A stretch of 64,000 nt of DNA from Actinoplanes cyaneus. Its GTDB lineage: Bacteria > Actinomycetota > Actinomycetes > Mycobacteriales > Micromonosporaceae. The stretch covers positions 248,001-312,000 of the forward strand of contig NZ_BOMH01000028.1 in assembly GCF_016862095.1 (NCBI RefSeq). The letters are read 5' to 3'. Shown here piece after piece: positions 42,763 to 52,115 of the stretch (positions within the stretch are counted from its first letter, which is position 1; each line of letters opens with the position of its first letter). A program made the translations under genes and the position numbers. Under the pieces are notes generated by a model. That model did no database searches and was not told the DNA's origin. It saw only the letters and a program-made list of their open reading frames with translations.

Positions 42763-44946
42763 TCAGCGGACGTCGAGCGGCAGGCGGACCAGGATCGTCG
42801 TCCCGTCGCCGTCCCCGGTCAGCTCGATGCTGCCGTGGTGACGTTCCACCACGGCCCGGCTCAGGGTCAGCCCGAGCCCGCTCCCCGGCAGCGTCCGATC
42901 ATGTCCCCGGCTGGTCCGGTACCCCCCGGTGAACAGTTGCTCCCGCTCGTCCCGGGGCACGTCCGCCGCCGCGTCGGACACGGCGAGCTCGGCGGCCCGC
43001 CCGGCCCGGCGCAGGCTGACCTCGACGTGGCCGCCGTCCGGGCTGTAGCGGACGGCGCTGCCCAGCAGGTTCTCCACGATCTGCCGCAGCCGGTCCCGGT
43101 CCCCCGGCACGATCAGTTCCCCGGGCAGGTCGGTGTCGATCACCACCGGCGCGCCGCCGATCGCCTGCCGGGTCCGGTCCACCACGTCGCGCACGACCGC
43201 GGCCAGGTCCATCGGGGTGCGCCGGACGTCCGCGTGCCCGGCGTCGAGCGCGGACAGTTCGAGCAGCTCGTTGATGATCTCCCGGAGTTGCAGGGCGTTG
43301 CGCTCGACCACGGCGATCAACCGCGGACCGTCCCGCACGAGGGTGGCCTCGTCCGCCTCGCGGAGCAGCTCGGTGTACGCGCTGATCGACGTCAACGGTG
43401 TCCGGAGCTCGTGACCGATCAGCGCCAGGTACTCGTTCTTGCTCCGCACCAGTTGCCGCTGCAGGTCCTCGACGCGGCGCCGCTCCACGAACTGTCCCAG
43501 GTGCGCGGCGATCCCGGACATCAGCGCGACCAGTTCGTCCTCCGGGTCCTCGACCGCGTCGGCGAAGACGGTCAGCACCCCGATCGTCCCGGTCCCGTCG
43601 TGCACCGGGATCGCCAGCGCGGTGTGCAGCCGCTCCTGAGTGGTGTCCGGCGAGATCAGGCTCTGCGGGCGGCCCACGTCCCGGATCCACAGCGGTTTGT
43701 CGACCTGCCAGGCGCGCCCGGCCAGCCCCTGACCGTGGGCGAGCGCGTCCGGCACCGGGATCCCGGTCGCCCATCCGGGGGTGCTCCAGCGTGCCGCCGC
43801 CCGGATCGTCCCGGCCGCCGCGTCGACCATCCACAGCTCGGCGTGCACCCAGTCCAGGGTCGCGACGACCGCTTCCAGCACCCGGGGCCCGGCCGCCTCG
43901 ATGCTGGGCGTTTCGGCAAGAGCCGTGGTCACCGCCAGTTCGCACGAGCGGAACCGTTCGGCCCGCCGCTGCCGGGTGACGTCCTGCAACGCCTGGACCG
44001 CGCCGACGACCTGCCCCTCCGGCCCGAGGATCGGCTGCGCGTCCATCAGGTAGTGCCGGGTCCGTTTGGTCCGGCCGGGCCGGACGACCGGTTCGTCCCG
44101 GAGGCGCTCACCGCCGAGCGCGCGGAACAGCCCGGGCTCCTCGGCGCCGGCCGGGTCGTCGGCCCAGAGCCGGCGCATCCGCTCGTTCGCGAAGACCACG
44201 TGCCCGTCGGCGTCGCACGCGGTCACGCCGTCGTGCAGGCTTTCCAGCACCGCGTCCAGGAAGCGGTGCTGCTGCTCCAGTTCGTGCCGGGCCAGTTGCT
44301 CGCCGATCAGCAGGGTGGCGACCTCGGCGGCCTCCGCGACCGCGGACATCTGCTCCGGCGTCCATTCCCGCGGGCGCAGGTCGTAGGCGCAGCACACCCC
44401 GAGCACCCGCCCGAGCCGGTCGTGCACCGGATATCCCAGGTACGCGCCGCCGTGCTTGCGGACCACCCCGGGCGGCACGCGCTCGTCGACGGTGGCGTCG
44501 TCGACGATGACCGCGCCGCCGCCGCTCACCACCAGGCCGCCGAGCGAGGAGTCGAGTGCGGTGTCGGCGATCGCGTCCCAGTCGGCGGCGACGCCCCAAC
44601 TGCCGTACAGCCGGAGCTTCTCGCCCTCGACGAACTGGATGCACGCGCTCGGCGTCTGCGCCCCGCGGGCGGTCAGCGCGGCGAGCTGGTCAGCTGTTCC
44701 GCTGGTCAGGATCCCGCGATGCAGGTTCGACGACCCGCCGAGCACGTCCCGCGGGACTGCCGGCCCGCCGCCCGGCCGCGACGTGTTGATCACCCGGTGC
44801 GGGTCGATGGCGGCCGTCGGCGAGTTCGGGTGCTCGTCGACGGCCGTCCCCCCGTAAAGGTCGGCCGGGCGTGCGAGTCCAGCGGCGTCCGCCGCACGCG
44901 CCCTTCCGGACCGTCCGGCGCCACTGCCGCCGTCTTCTCGCCGCAT
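42763..44946 (-). CDS. GAF-PAS-GAF hybrid sensor histidine kinase with degenerate ATP-binding motifs
   Basis: A 727-residue cytoplasmic protein. Order: GAF (about 70-220), PAS (about 225-335), second GAF (about 350-490), HisKA with H-box LIGHELRTPLTS, HATPase_c at the end. The ATPase part is altered: the N-box reads ENLLGSAVRYS, where Ser replaces the usual Mg-binding Asn, and the G1 box reads SDAAAD instead of a DxGxG form. The G2 box GSGLGL is kept. It may be a weak kinase or a sensor acting through partners. No response regulator is adjacent. ATG at 44946 with GGAGG six bases upstream. Confidence 0.88.
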   Translation of the reverse strand: MRREDGGSGAGRSGRARAADAAGLARPADLYGGTAVDEHPNSPTAAIDPHRVINTSRPGGGPAVPRDVLGGSSNLHRGILTSGTADQLAALTARGAQTPSACIQFVEGEKLRLYGSWGVAADWDAIADTALDSSLGGLVVSGGGAVIVDDATVDERVPPGVVRKHGGAYLGYPVHDRLGRVLGVCCAYDLRPREWTPEQMSAVAEAAEVATLLIGEQLARHELEQQHRFLDAVLESLHDGVTACDADGHVVFANERMRRLWADDPAGAEEPGLFRALGGERLRDEPVVRPGRTKRTRHYLMDAQPILGPEGQVVGAVQALQDVTRQRRAERFRSCELAVTTALAETPSIEAAGPRVLEAVVATLDWVHAELWMVDAAAGTIRAAARWSTPGWATGIPVPDALAHGQGLAGRAWQVDKPLWIRDVGRPQSLISPDTTQERLHTALAIPVHDGTGTIGVLTVFADAVEDPEDELVALMSGIAAHLGQFVERRRVEDLQRQLVRSKNEYLALIGHELRTPLTSISAYTELLREADEATLVRDGPRLIAVVERNALQLREIINELLELSALDAGHADVRRTPMDLAAVVRDVVDRTRQAIGGAPVVIDTDLPGELIVPGDRDRLRQIVENLLGSAVRYSPDGGHVEVSLRRAGRAAELAVSDAAADVPRDEREQLFTGGYRTSRGHDRTLPGSGLGLTLSRAVVERHHGSIELTGDGDGTTILVRLPLDVR

Positions 44947-45248
44947 GGCCGACCTCCACGGTTCAGCGTAGAGGCGCGAAAAACCTAAAACCGGCAAATC
45001 CGTCGGCCTGCCGAGCTTTCTTCCCCCGCTCCGCTCTCCCCCGGCTTCCCGATTCCCGCGTACGCCGTCAGCCCGCCCCACCCCGCGAAACCACCGGCCA
45101 GGCAGCTCGAGAAGCACCCGCCCGTCGCCTCCCGAACACCCACCCAGCAGCTCACGGACTACCCGCCCGCCACCTCGGGAGCGCCCGCTCACACGAGCCG
45201 GCGCAAGGCCGTCCCGGGCCCGAGCCGCTGCGCGCCGCCAGGCCCCAG
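44947..45248. other. Interval with no recognised gene
   Basis: About 300 bases upstream of the histidine kinase. A frame can be read through it on the minus strand, extending the kinase, but its translation is low-complexity Gly/Arg and lacks a ribosome site. I see no RNA gene or operator. Confidence 0.5.
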
Positions 45249-45297
45249 CTGGTCCTCATGGGCGTTATAAGGCACGAATAACGCCCATGAGGACCAG
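45249..45297. repeat. Palindromic element, family copy 2
   Basis: An exact 20-bp stem, CTGGTCCTCATGGGCGTTAT with its complement, around the nine-base loop AAGGCACGA. It lies in the non-coding interval between trmB and the histidine kinase, 51 bases from copy 3. Confidence 0.9.
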
Positions 45298-45348
45298 CCG
45301 GAACCCGCAGCCGCGCAGCCAGCCCGACCCGCACGAACGCCGCGGCAG

Positions 45349-45405
45349 CCAGCTGGTCCTCATGGGCGTAATGAGGCACGAATAACGCCCATGAGGACCA
45401 GCTGG
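45349..45405. repeat. Palindromic element, family copy 3
   Basis: A 24-bp stem with one mismatch (left arm ends GGGCGTAAT, right arm starts ATAACGCCC), around loop GAGGCACGA. It is nearly identical to copy 2. The remaining 134 bases to the end of trmB hold nothing recognisable. Confidence 0.9.
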
Positions 45406-45539
45406 GACGGCGGGTCGCGGAGCGGCATGGAGTCGGGCGGGCGTCGCGGACGGCCGGGCTTCGAGCACCTCTCCCACCCCGGGGGCGGCGGGAGACGCGC
45501 GGGCGGCGGGACGGGGCAATCGCCGTACCGAGGCAGGGG

Positions 45540-46214
45540 TCAGATCTTCTGGAATCTGAGGTCGGTGATGGGGCGGCCGGCTGCCTCGCCGCGGCGCTCG
45601 AACTTGGTCCGCGGGCGGGCGTGCGGCGTTGCCGGCAGTGGGCTCAGCCGCGGGTCGGCGGCGAGGGTCTCGGACATGGCGAGCGCGTAGTCCGGCCAGT
45701 CGGTGGCGCAGTGCAGGACGCCGCCGGGGTGGAGGCGGTCGCGGAGCAGGGCGACGTTCGCGGGCTGGATCAGGCGGCGCTTGTGGTGGCGCGCCTTGGG
45801 CCACGGGTCCGGGAAGAAGACGTGGACGGCGTCGAGGGAGTCCGGGGCGAGGCGGTGGACGAGTTCCATGGCGTCGCCGCGGGCCACCCGGACGTTGGTC
45901 AGGCCCAGCTCGCCGATCAGGGCCAGCAGGTTCCCGATGCCGGGGGTGTGCACCTCGATGCCGAGGTAGTCGCGGGCCGGGTCGGCGGCGGCCATCGTGG
46001 CGGTCGCGTCGCCCATGCCGAAGCCGATCTCCAGCACGACCGGCGCGTCCCGGCCGAAGAGCTCACGCAGGTCGAGCGGGGTCCGGTCGCCGTCGTCGAC
46101 GGTGAGACCGTAGCGCGGCCAGAGCACGGCATGGGCGTCGGCGTGGCGCTGGCCCATCCGCCCTCGGCGAGGGTGAAATGTCCGAATCGGGCGCGCAGCG
46201 GTGGTGTCAGTCAT
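45540..46214 (-). CDS. trmB: tRNA (guanine-N7-)-methyltransferase
   Basis: A 224-residue SAM-dependent enzyme that makes m7G46 in tRNA. Motifs: VVLEIGFGMGDATATMA (SAM loop), YLGIEVHTPGIGNLL, VHVFFPDPWPKARHHKRRL (the family hallmark with the catalytic Asp), and RPRTKFERRGEAAGRPITDLRF at the C-terminus. ATG at 46214. It may share a transcript with the upstream beta-propeller gene, 23 bases away. The two palindromes downstream probably end transcription. Confidence 0.95.
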   Translation of the reverse strand: MTDTTAARPIRTFHPRRGRMGQRHADAHAVLWPRYGLTVDDGDRTPLDLRELFGRDAPVVLEIGFGMGDATATMAAADPARDYLGIEVHTPGIGNLLALIGELGLTNVRVARGDAMELVHRLAPDSLDAVHVFFPDPWPKARHHKRRLIQPANVALLRDRLHPGGVLHCATDWPDYALAMSETLAADPRLSPLPATPHARPRTKFERRGEAAGRPITDLRFQKI

Positions 46215-46237
46215 GGCGGCGCCCACAATACGGCCTG

Positions 46238-47143
46238 TCAGCGGGCGGTGGCCTGCGAGCCGGGGTGCAACGGGGTCCGGGCGCCGGTCCGCAGGTCGAC
46301 GAGCGTGACGCAGGAGCCGGTGGTGGACTGCGCGGTGACCAGGGCACGGTTCGCGTCGAGGTAGGTCAGCTCGCGGTCCATCGGCACCCCGATCGTGCGC
46401 TTGCGGCCGGTCGTGAGGTCCAGCTCGACGACGTGCACCGGCTCGTTCTCCGCGGCGGTCTCGCCTTCCTGGTACGCGGTCCAGGCGAGCCTCGTCCCGT
46501 CCGGGCGCCAGGACGGGATCACGGCGAAGCCACGGTTCTGCAGGCTGCCGCCGCCGTAGGCCGCGACCATGCGCTCGGCGCCGGACGCGATCGTGCCGAT
46601 GCTCAGGCACGCGTCGTAGACGGCGTCGCACTCGCCGCCGCGGAACGCGATCTGCTTGCCGTCCGGCGACCAGGCGACCGCGTCGTCGACCCGCAGGCGG
46701 TCGGCGAGCGCGCCGGTCACCGGCTCGGGGGCGGTCTCGTCCGGGAGGTCCTCGCCGCGGCAGTCGCGGGGGAACAGCACCTCGGGCTTGGAGACGCCGG
46801 ACGCGGCGACGCGGTAGACGCCGGGGCCACCGGTGCACGAGGTGGAGGCGAAGGCCAGCCACTTGCCGTCCGGTGACCAGGACGGGCCGGTGGCCGGGCG
46901 CGTGGTGATCCGGCGCGCGGCCGTCCCGTCCGGCTTCAGGGTCCACAGCTGACCGTTCCTGATCACGGCGAGCTGCCCGCCGCCGGGGGCGTACCGGGGA
47001 CGGGAAAACCCGCCCCCGGTGGTGATCCGTTTCTCGACGGAACCGGTGCTGACGTAGAGATCGCCGCCGCGGACGTACGTGATCGGGGTGGCGGGCGCCG
47101 GACCGAGAACGAGACTGGCCAGAACCACTGCTGCCATGATCAC
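46238..47143 (-). CDS. Secreted TolB-like beta-propeller (PD40 repeat) protein
   Basis: A 301-residue protein. The N-terminus (MAAVVLASLVLGPAPATP) is a short signal peptide. The rest is a beta-propeller of WD40-like PD40 blades with the recurring SWSPDGKWLAFAS, AWSPDGKQIAFRG and SWRPDGTRLAWTA. Such domains bind proteins or peptides outside the membrane, and no catalytic residues are evident. The start is GTG at 47143 with an internal ATG two codons on. Partner unknown. Confidence 0.85.
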   Translation of the reverse strand: MIMAAVVLASLVLGPAPATPITYVRGGDLYVSTGSVEKRITTGGGFSRPRYAPGGGQLAVIRNGQLWTLKPDGTAARRITTRPATGPSWSPDGKWLAFASTSCTGGPGVYRVAASGVSKPEVLFPRDCRGEDLPDETAPEPVTGALADRLRVDDAVAWSPDGKQIAFRGGECDAVYDACLSIGTIASGAERMVAAYGGGSLQNRGFAVIPSWRPDGTRLAWTAYQEGETAAENEPVHVVELDLTTGRKRTIGVPMDRELTYLDANRALVTAQSTTGSCVTLVDLRTGARTPLHPGSQATAR

Positions 47144-47211
47144 GACAATCGCCCCCTAGCTGTGTATACGTCTTGCACCATCGTCGCAACCGGCGCGCCG
47201 CCTGAGCCGAT

Positions 47212-48987
47212 TCAGCGACCGGGATGGACGACCGCCGCGGCGCCACCACCCCGGCGCACCGGTTCGGCGACGGCCAGCTGCCCGCCGTGCGCCGTGAACT
47301 CGATCGCGGTCGCCGCCCCGATCTCCGGCGCGTCGGCCCCGAACACGTGCCCGAGCGGTGTCAGCGCCGGCCCGTACGTCGTGTGGAACGCCGGCTCCGC
47401 CTGGATCCCGGGCGTGTTCCGCTGGGCCGCCCGGGGTGCCGCGAGCGCCTGCGGCAGGGTGAGCCCCAGGTCGAGACGGCCGTAGACGATCTGCAGGACG
47501 GTCGTGATGATCGTCGAGCCGCCGGGCGCGCCGACCGCGAGGAACGGCTTGCCGTCCTTGAGCACGATCGTCGGCGACATCGAGCTGCGCGGCCGCTTGC
47601 CGGGGCCGGGCAGGTTCGGGTCGTCGAAGGCGCCCTGCGTGCCGGTGAAGTTGAAGTCGGTCAGCTCGTTGTTGAGCATGAAGCCGCGGCCGGGCACGAT
47701 CATGGCGTTGCCGCCGAACTGCTCCAGGGTGAGGGTGTACTCGACGACGTTGCCCCACCGGTCGGCGACGGTCAGGTTGGTGGTGCTCATGCCCTTGTCC
47801 GGCGTGGCCGCGGTGACCGACGGGGTGCAGCCGGACGGGCCGGGCGCGACCGGCTTGACCAGCGCCCGGTCCGGGGAGATCTGGCAGGCCCGCTGCTTCG
47901 CCCACCGGTCGGAGACCAGCTCACGCAGTCGCGCCTGAGGGGTGCCGGCGCCGAGGTAGCGTCCCCGGTCGGCGAACGCCAGGGCGGACGCCTCCAGGTA
48001 GTAGTGCAGCTTCTCGGTGGTGGACGCGCCGTCGAGCGGTGACGCCTCCAGGATGTTCAGCGCCTCGCTGACCGTCGTGCCACCACTGGACGGGGTGGAC
48101 ATGCCGTAAACGGTCAGGCCCTTGTAGTCGGCCTTGGTCGGCGCGGGGTGCCGGACCTGATACTTCGCCAGATCAGAAGCGGTCAGCACGCCGGGCCGGA
48201 TCGGGTAGGCCCACGGCGAGGTGGGGCTGTCGGAGATCTCCGGACTTCTCACGGTGGCCAGCAGGTCCTTGCCGATCTCACCCCGGTAGAAGGCCCCCGT
48301 TCCCTTTCGCGCGATCAGGCGGTAGGTCTTCGCCAGGTCGGGGTTGCGGATCGTGGTCCCGACCGCAGGCGGAGCCCCACCCGGGAGATAGAGCGCCTTC
48401 GTCGCGTCGAACTGCCCGAAGGCCGCCGCGTTCTCGGTCACCTGACGGCGGAACTCGGCGTCCACGGTGTATCCCCGATCGGCCACCTTCGCGGCGTCGT
48501 TCAGCGCGTTGCCGAGCGACCGCGTCCCCCACTGCCTCGACGCCGCCTCCCAGGTCGCCAGGGTGCCGGGCACGCCGACGGAGAGGCCGCTGACCCGGGC
48601 CTCGTCGAAGGCGTACGGCTGACCGGTCGCCGGATTCACGAAGTACGTCGAGGTCATCGTCGCCGGGCCGGTCTCCCGTCCGTCGATCGTGTGCACCCGG
48701 TGCGTACGCGCGTCGTAGTACACGAAGAACCCGCCGCCACCGATCCCGGAGGCGAACGGCTCGGTCACGCCGAGGGTCGCCGCTGCCGCGACCGCGGCGT
48801 CGACCGCGTTGCCACCCCGGCGCAGCACCTCGAGGCCCGCGGCGGTGGCGGTGGGGTCGACGGTCGCGATGGCGCCGCCGTACCCCTGGGCGGTCGGGGT
48901 CTTGGTGGGAACAGGGGTCGCGGAGGCCGGCGTCGCCAGCCCCACGGTGGTCAGCGAGAACGCGGCTAGCGCGGTAAGGAACCGCAT
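47212..48987 (-). CDS. ggt: Gamma-glutamyltransferase (secreted)
   Basis: A 591-residue Ntn-hydrolase precursor. A signal peptide ends near ASA-TP (about 23). The small-subunit N-terminal nucleophile is the Thr of STTNLTVAD (about residue 402), where autocleavage is expected. The large subunit has the gamma-glutamyl site DGRETGPATM, and the oxyanion and substrate regions FMLNNELTDF and SSMSPTIVL are present. It hydrolyses or transfers gamma-glutamyl groups of glutathione, mycothiol-like or gamma-glutamyl peptides outside the cell. ATG at 48987 gives a standard leader; an ATG 33 bases upstream would lengthen it. Confidence 0.95.
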   Translation of the reverse strand: MRFLTALAAFSLTTVGLATPASATPVPTKTPTAQGYGGAIATVDPTATAAGLEVLRRGGNAVDAAVAAAATLGVTEPFASGIGGGGFFVYYDARTHRVHTIDGRETGPATMTSTYFVNPATGQPYAFDEARVSGLSVGVPGTLATWEAASRQWGTRSLGNALNDAAKVADRGYTVDAEFRRQVTENAAAFGQFDATKALYLPGGAPPAVGTTIRNPDLAKTYRLIARKGTGAFYRGEIGKDLLATVRSPEISDSPTSPWAYPIRPGVLTASDLAKYQVRHPAPTKADYKGLTVYGMSTPSSGGTTVSEALNILEASPLDGASTTEKLHYYLEASALAFADRGRYLGAGTPQARLRELVSDRWAKQRACQISPDRALVKPVAPGPSGCTPSVTAATPDKGMSTTNLTVADRWGNVVEYTLTLEQFGGNAMIVPGRGFMLNNELTDFNFTGTQGAFDDPNLPGPGKRPRSSMSPTIVLKDGKPFLAVGAPGGSTIITTVLQIVYGRLDLGLTLPQALAAPRAAQRNTPGIQAEPAFHTTYGPALTPLGHVFGADAPEIGAATAIEFTAHGGQLAVAEPVRRGGGAAAVVHPGR

Positions 48988-49066
48988 CGGCCCTCCAGAC
49001 AGGACAGTGTCGGTTGTCAATCCCCTGCCTACCGCTGAAGTGAGCCGGGCACAACCGCTACAACGA

Positions 49067-50527
49067 TTAGCCGATACCGAACGGCTCGGGTTCGACGGCC
49101 GGGCAGGTCGCTCCGGCGCGGGGCAGCGTGAGGTCGATGAGGTAGCGCTCGACCGCCGCTTTCACGCAGGGACTGTGCGAGTACGCCACGTGCCCCCACC
49201 CCTGATAGGTCAGCAGCCGCGCGGACGGTCCGAGCTGCGCTGCCACCTGCTGCGCCCAGGCGTGCCCGGTCGCCGGGTCGTGCAGCGCGTTGACCAGCAG
49301 CATCGGCATCCTCGCCGGAGCCAGCCGGCGCTGCGGGCTGCCCGGCGGGTGCGGCCACCCCACACAGCCGGCGGCCGCGGACAGAGCGATCGGCGAGGCC
49401 TTCACCTGCGGCGCGATCTTCGCGAGAGCATCAATTCTTCTCCGGTACGCCGTGAAGTCGCCCACCGGGAGCGACCAGTCCCCGCAGAACACCGCGGGGA
49501 AGCTGTTCGGCGTGATGTCGATCGGTGGCGCCGCTCGGCGCCCGGCGGCCCCCGCAGGTTCGACGGCGTCCTGCAGGTAGTGGGCGAAGGAGAACCACTG
49601 CGGGTCGTAGAACGCGCTGAACGCCGCCGAGATCAACTCCCAGACACCAAGTTTGGCCGGCGGGTCGTACGGGTCCTCGAGCGTCCCGGCCTGGGCCCGG
49701 CCCATCAGGGTCGCCCACAGCCGCGGGATGTCCTTGCCGCGCAGCACGCAGCGGGTGTCCCGGGCGCACCACTTCACGAACTCGTCGAAGGAATCCTGCA
49801 CCGACGCCGTCTCCTGCGCCAGGAACGTGTCCACGTCGACGCTGTGGTCCATGACGCTGTCGAGGACGACCGCCCGCAGCGTCGCCGGGTGGGTGTCACC
49901 GTAGAGCTCGCCGATCAGCGACCCGTAGGACGCCCCGAAGATGCTGATCTTCGGCTCGCCCAGCGCGACCCGTAACGCCTCGACGTCCCGGACCACGCTG
50001 CCGGTGTCGGCGTGCGCGACGACCGGGCCGCTGCGGGCGGCGCAGTCCTCGGCGAGCCGCCGGTTGTAGGCGGCCAGCGCCCGGAACCCGGCCTCGCTGC
50101 CGACCAGCGGGGACGGTTTCGCGTCGACCAGGGCCTGTGAGCACAGCACCGGGCTGCTCCGGCCCACCCCGCGCGGGTCCAGCCCGATGATGTCGAACCG
50201 TTTTCGCAGGTCGGCGCCGAAGAATTCGCTGTCGAGGGCCAGGTTGACCGCCGAGCCGCCGGGGCCGCCCGGGTTGACGACCAGGACGCCGAGCCGGCGC
50301 GCCGGGTCGGTCGCCTTCCGCCGGGCCATCTGCAGCTCGATCGTCGGCCCGTAGGGGTTCGCCCAGTCCGCCGGGACGCGCATCTTCCCGCACTCGACCT
50401 GGGCGTCCTCGGGGCAGACCGACCAGCTCACCACCGGGGCGGCGCCGGCCGGCCGGGCGAACCCGGACAGGCCGGCAAGGACGAGGATCGCGGCCGTGGC
50501 CGGCCACCGCAAAGCTCGCAAAACCAA
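49067..50527 (-). CDS. Secreted alpha/beta-hydrolase, tripeptidyl-aminopeptidase-like (SlpD/Tap group)
   Basis: A 486-residue protein with a signal peptide (AAILVLAGLSGFARPAGA). The catalytic fold shows VVNPGGPGGSA (oxyanion), LDPRGVGRSSP, nucleophile IFGASYGSLIGELYG, and a C-terminal TAP-domain His in YQGWGHVAYSHSPCV. Relatives in Streptomyces remove tripeptides from secreted proteins. Start codon is TTG, either at 50527 or 50521; GGAG lies eight bases before the latter. It stands near a GGT gene, suggesting extracellular peptide use. Confidence 0.9.
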   Translation of the reverse strand: MVLRALRWPATAAILVLAGLSGFARPAGAAPVVSWSVCPEDAQVECGKMRVPADWANPYGPTIELQMARRKATDPARRLGVLVVNPGGPGGSAVNLALDSEFFGADLRKRFDIIGLDPRGVGRSSPVLCSQALVDAKPSPLVGSEAGFRALAAYNRRLAEDCAARSGPVVAHADTGSVVRDVEALRVALGEPKISIFGASYGSLIGELYGDTHPATLRAVVLDSVMDHSVDVDTFLAQETASVQDSFDEFVKWCARDTRCVLRGKDIPRLWATLMGRAQAGTLEDPYDPPAKLGVWELISAAFSAFYDPQWFSFAHYLQDAVEPAGAAGRRAAPPIDITPNSFPAVFCGDWSLPVGDFTAYRRRIDALAKIAPQVKASPIALSAAAGCVGWPHPPGSPQRRLAPARMPMLLVNALHDPATGHAWAQQVAAQLGPSARLLTYQGWGHVAYSHSPCVKAAVERYLIDLTLPRAGATCPAVEPEPFGIG

Positions 50528-50662
50528 CTCTCCGCCCTACGCGGCGGGGAGTCGGCCGCGCGGCACCCATCTTGGGGCGTGGTTCCCCCATGATTCCGGA
50601 GAATGACCGTTTTTGCATCATATGGGGCATTTATGGTTGGCGGGGCGTGGCAGGGTGGACTG

Positions 50663-51766
50663 ATGCCGACCGTCATCCGCCTGGCTCTCGCCGCCGCCGG
50701 CGCCACGTTGCTGACCGCCTGCTCCACCGGCGAACCGGCCGCCGCACCGGCGGTCGACCCGGTCCCGTCCGTGTCGGTGCCGTCCGTGCCGGCCCCGCCC
50801 TCCGGGAGCGCGGCGTCCGCGGGGCTGCCCGACCTCACCGCGGAGCCCGAGACGATCGCGACCGGGATCCAGGTGCCGTGGGGGCTGGCGTTCCGGCCCG
50901 ACGGCAGCGCGCTGGTCGCCGAGCGGCAGACCGGTGACATCTTCCAGCTCCGGCCCGGTGCGGCGAAGAAGAAGGTCTACACCGTGCCCGGCGTGCGGGC
51001 CGGAGGCGAGGGCGGGTTGCTCGGCCTCGCCGTCCGCGACGACTGGGTCTTCGCCTATCTGACCGGTGACGACGACAACCGGATCGTGCGGTTCCGGCTG
51101 ACCGGCGGCGACCCGGAGGTGATCTTCAAAGGGCTGGACCGCGGGCCCCGGCACAACGGCGGGCGGCTCGCGTTCGGGCCGGACGGGATGCTCTACGTCG
51201 GCACCGGGGACGCCGGTGACGAGCCCCAGTCGCAGGACCGCGATGACCCGAACGGCAAGATCCTGCGGCTCACCCTGGAGGGCAAGCCGGCGCCGGGCAA
51301 CCCGTGGCCGGGCTCGCCGGTCTGGAGCCTGGGGCACCGCAACGTGCAGGGCCTGGCCTGGGACGCGCAGGGCCGGATGTACGGGATCGAGTTCGGCCAG
51401 AACACCTGGGACGAGGTGAACGTCATCCAGCCCGGCAAGAACTACGGGTGGCCCGAGGTCGAGGGGAAGGCCGGCAACCCGAAGTTCACCGACCCGATCG
51501 TGCAGTGGGGCACCGACGACGCGTCACCGAGCGGGGCGGCGGTCGCCGGCACCACGCTGTATGTGGCCGCCCTCAAGGGTGAGCGGCTGTGGGCCGTCCC
51601 GCTGGGCGGCGGGACGGCGAAGGCGGAGCTGGACCAGAAGTTCGGCCGGCTCCGCACGGTCGCCGTGGCCCCCGATGGTTCGCTGTGGCTGACCACCTCG
51701 AACACCGACGGCCGCGGCGACCCGCGCGACGGCGACGACCGGATCCTTCGCTTCCCGGCCCGATGA
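50663..51766 (+). CDS. PQQ-dependent sugar dehydrogenase-like lipoprotein
   Basis: A 367-residue protein with a lipoprotein signal (LAAAGATLLTAC, lipobox LTAC) and a Pro/Ser linker, then a six-bladed propeller of the glucose/sorbosone dehydrogenase family: VPWGLAFRPDGSALVAERQTGDI, GGEGGLLGLAV, RHNGGRLAFGPDGMLYVGTGDAG, SLGHRNVQGLAWDAQGRMYGIEFGQNTWDE in outline. It is exported and probably oxidises sugars with PQQ, though the cofactor use cannot be proved by sequence. It is divergent from the peptidase gene and converges with the next gene, with a four-base gap. Confidence 0.9.
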   Translation: MPTVIRLALAAAGATLLTACSTGEPAAAPAVDPVPSVSVPSVPAPPSGSAASAGLPDLTAEPETIATGIQVPWGLAFRPDGSALVAERQTGDIFQLRPGAAKKKVYTVPGVRAGGEGGLLGLAVRDDWVFAYLTGDDDNRIVRFRLTGGDPEVIFKGLDRGPRHNGGRLAFGPDGMLYVGTGDAGDEPQSQDRDDPNGKILRLTLEGKPAPGNPWPGSPVWSLGHRNVQGLAWDAQGRMYGIEFGQNTWDEVNVIQPGKNYGWPEVEGKAGNPKFTDPIVQWGTDDASPSGAAVAGTTLYVAALKGERLWAVPLGGGTAKAELDQKFGRLRTVAVAPDGSLWLTTSNTDGRGDPRDGDDRILRFPAR

Positions 51767-51770
51767 GGCA

Positions 51771-52115
51771 CTACCGGCCGGTGGTGGGTGGAAACTGGGG
51801 CAGCGCCGAGATGGCCTGGGCGTAAATGGCCATCTGCTTCTGGTTGGGGACGACACCGAAGACCCGCAGTTGGTCGGTGAGAGCCTGTTTGATCTGCTCT
51901 TCGGTCTGACCGCGGTGGGTCTGGGTGACCTTGTTGACGACGAAGTCCACACGGAGCTGCGCCTGCCAGCCAGCGGAGCGCTGGCCGCCCGAGGCGAGGC
52001 TGCTGATAGAGGCGAGGGGTTGCATGCCCCGGTAATCGGTCGCCCAGGTCCCTGACTTGACGATACGGGAACCCTGTGCAACGAGATGACAACCGGGGCA
52101 CACCGAACCCGACAT
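51771..52115 (-). CDS. Small hypothetical protein with a CPGC motif
   Basis: A 114-residue protein. It begins SGSVCPGCHLVAQGS, a CxxC pair that could bind metal or be redox-active, continues with a beta-rich part (AGWQAQLRVDFVVNKVTQTH) and ends in helices (EEQIKQALTDQLRVFGV). No family recognised. Its ATG overlaps the stop of the small membrane protein as TGATG, so it is the last gene of the sodium symporter operon and probably linked to it in function. Confidence 0.7.
   Translation of the reverse strand: MSGSVCPGCHLVAQGSRIVKSGTWATDYRGMQPLASISSLASGGQRSAGWQAQLRVDFVVNKVTQTHRGQTEEQIKQALTDQLRVFGVVPNQKQMAIYAQAISALPQFPPTTGR

Noticed and set aside
44947..45192. N-terminal extension of the histidine kinase by 82 residues.
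   Set aside because: The extension is low-complexity and a strong GGAGG site sits before the ATG at 44946.
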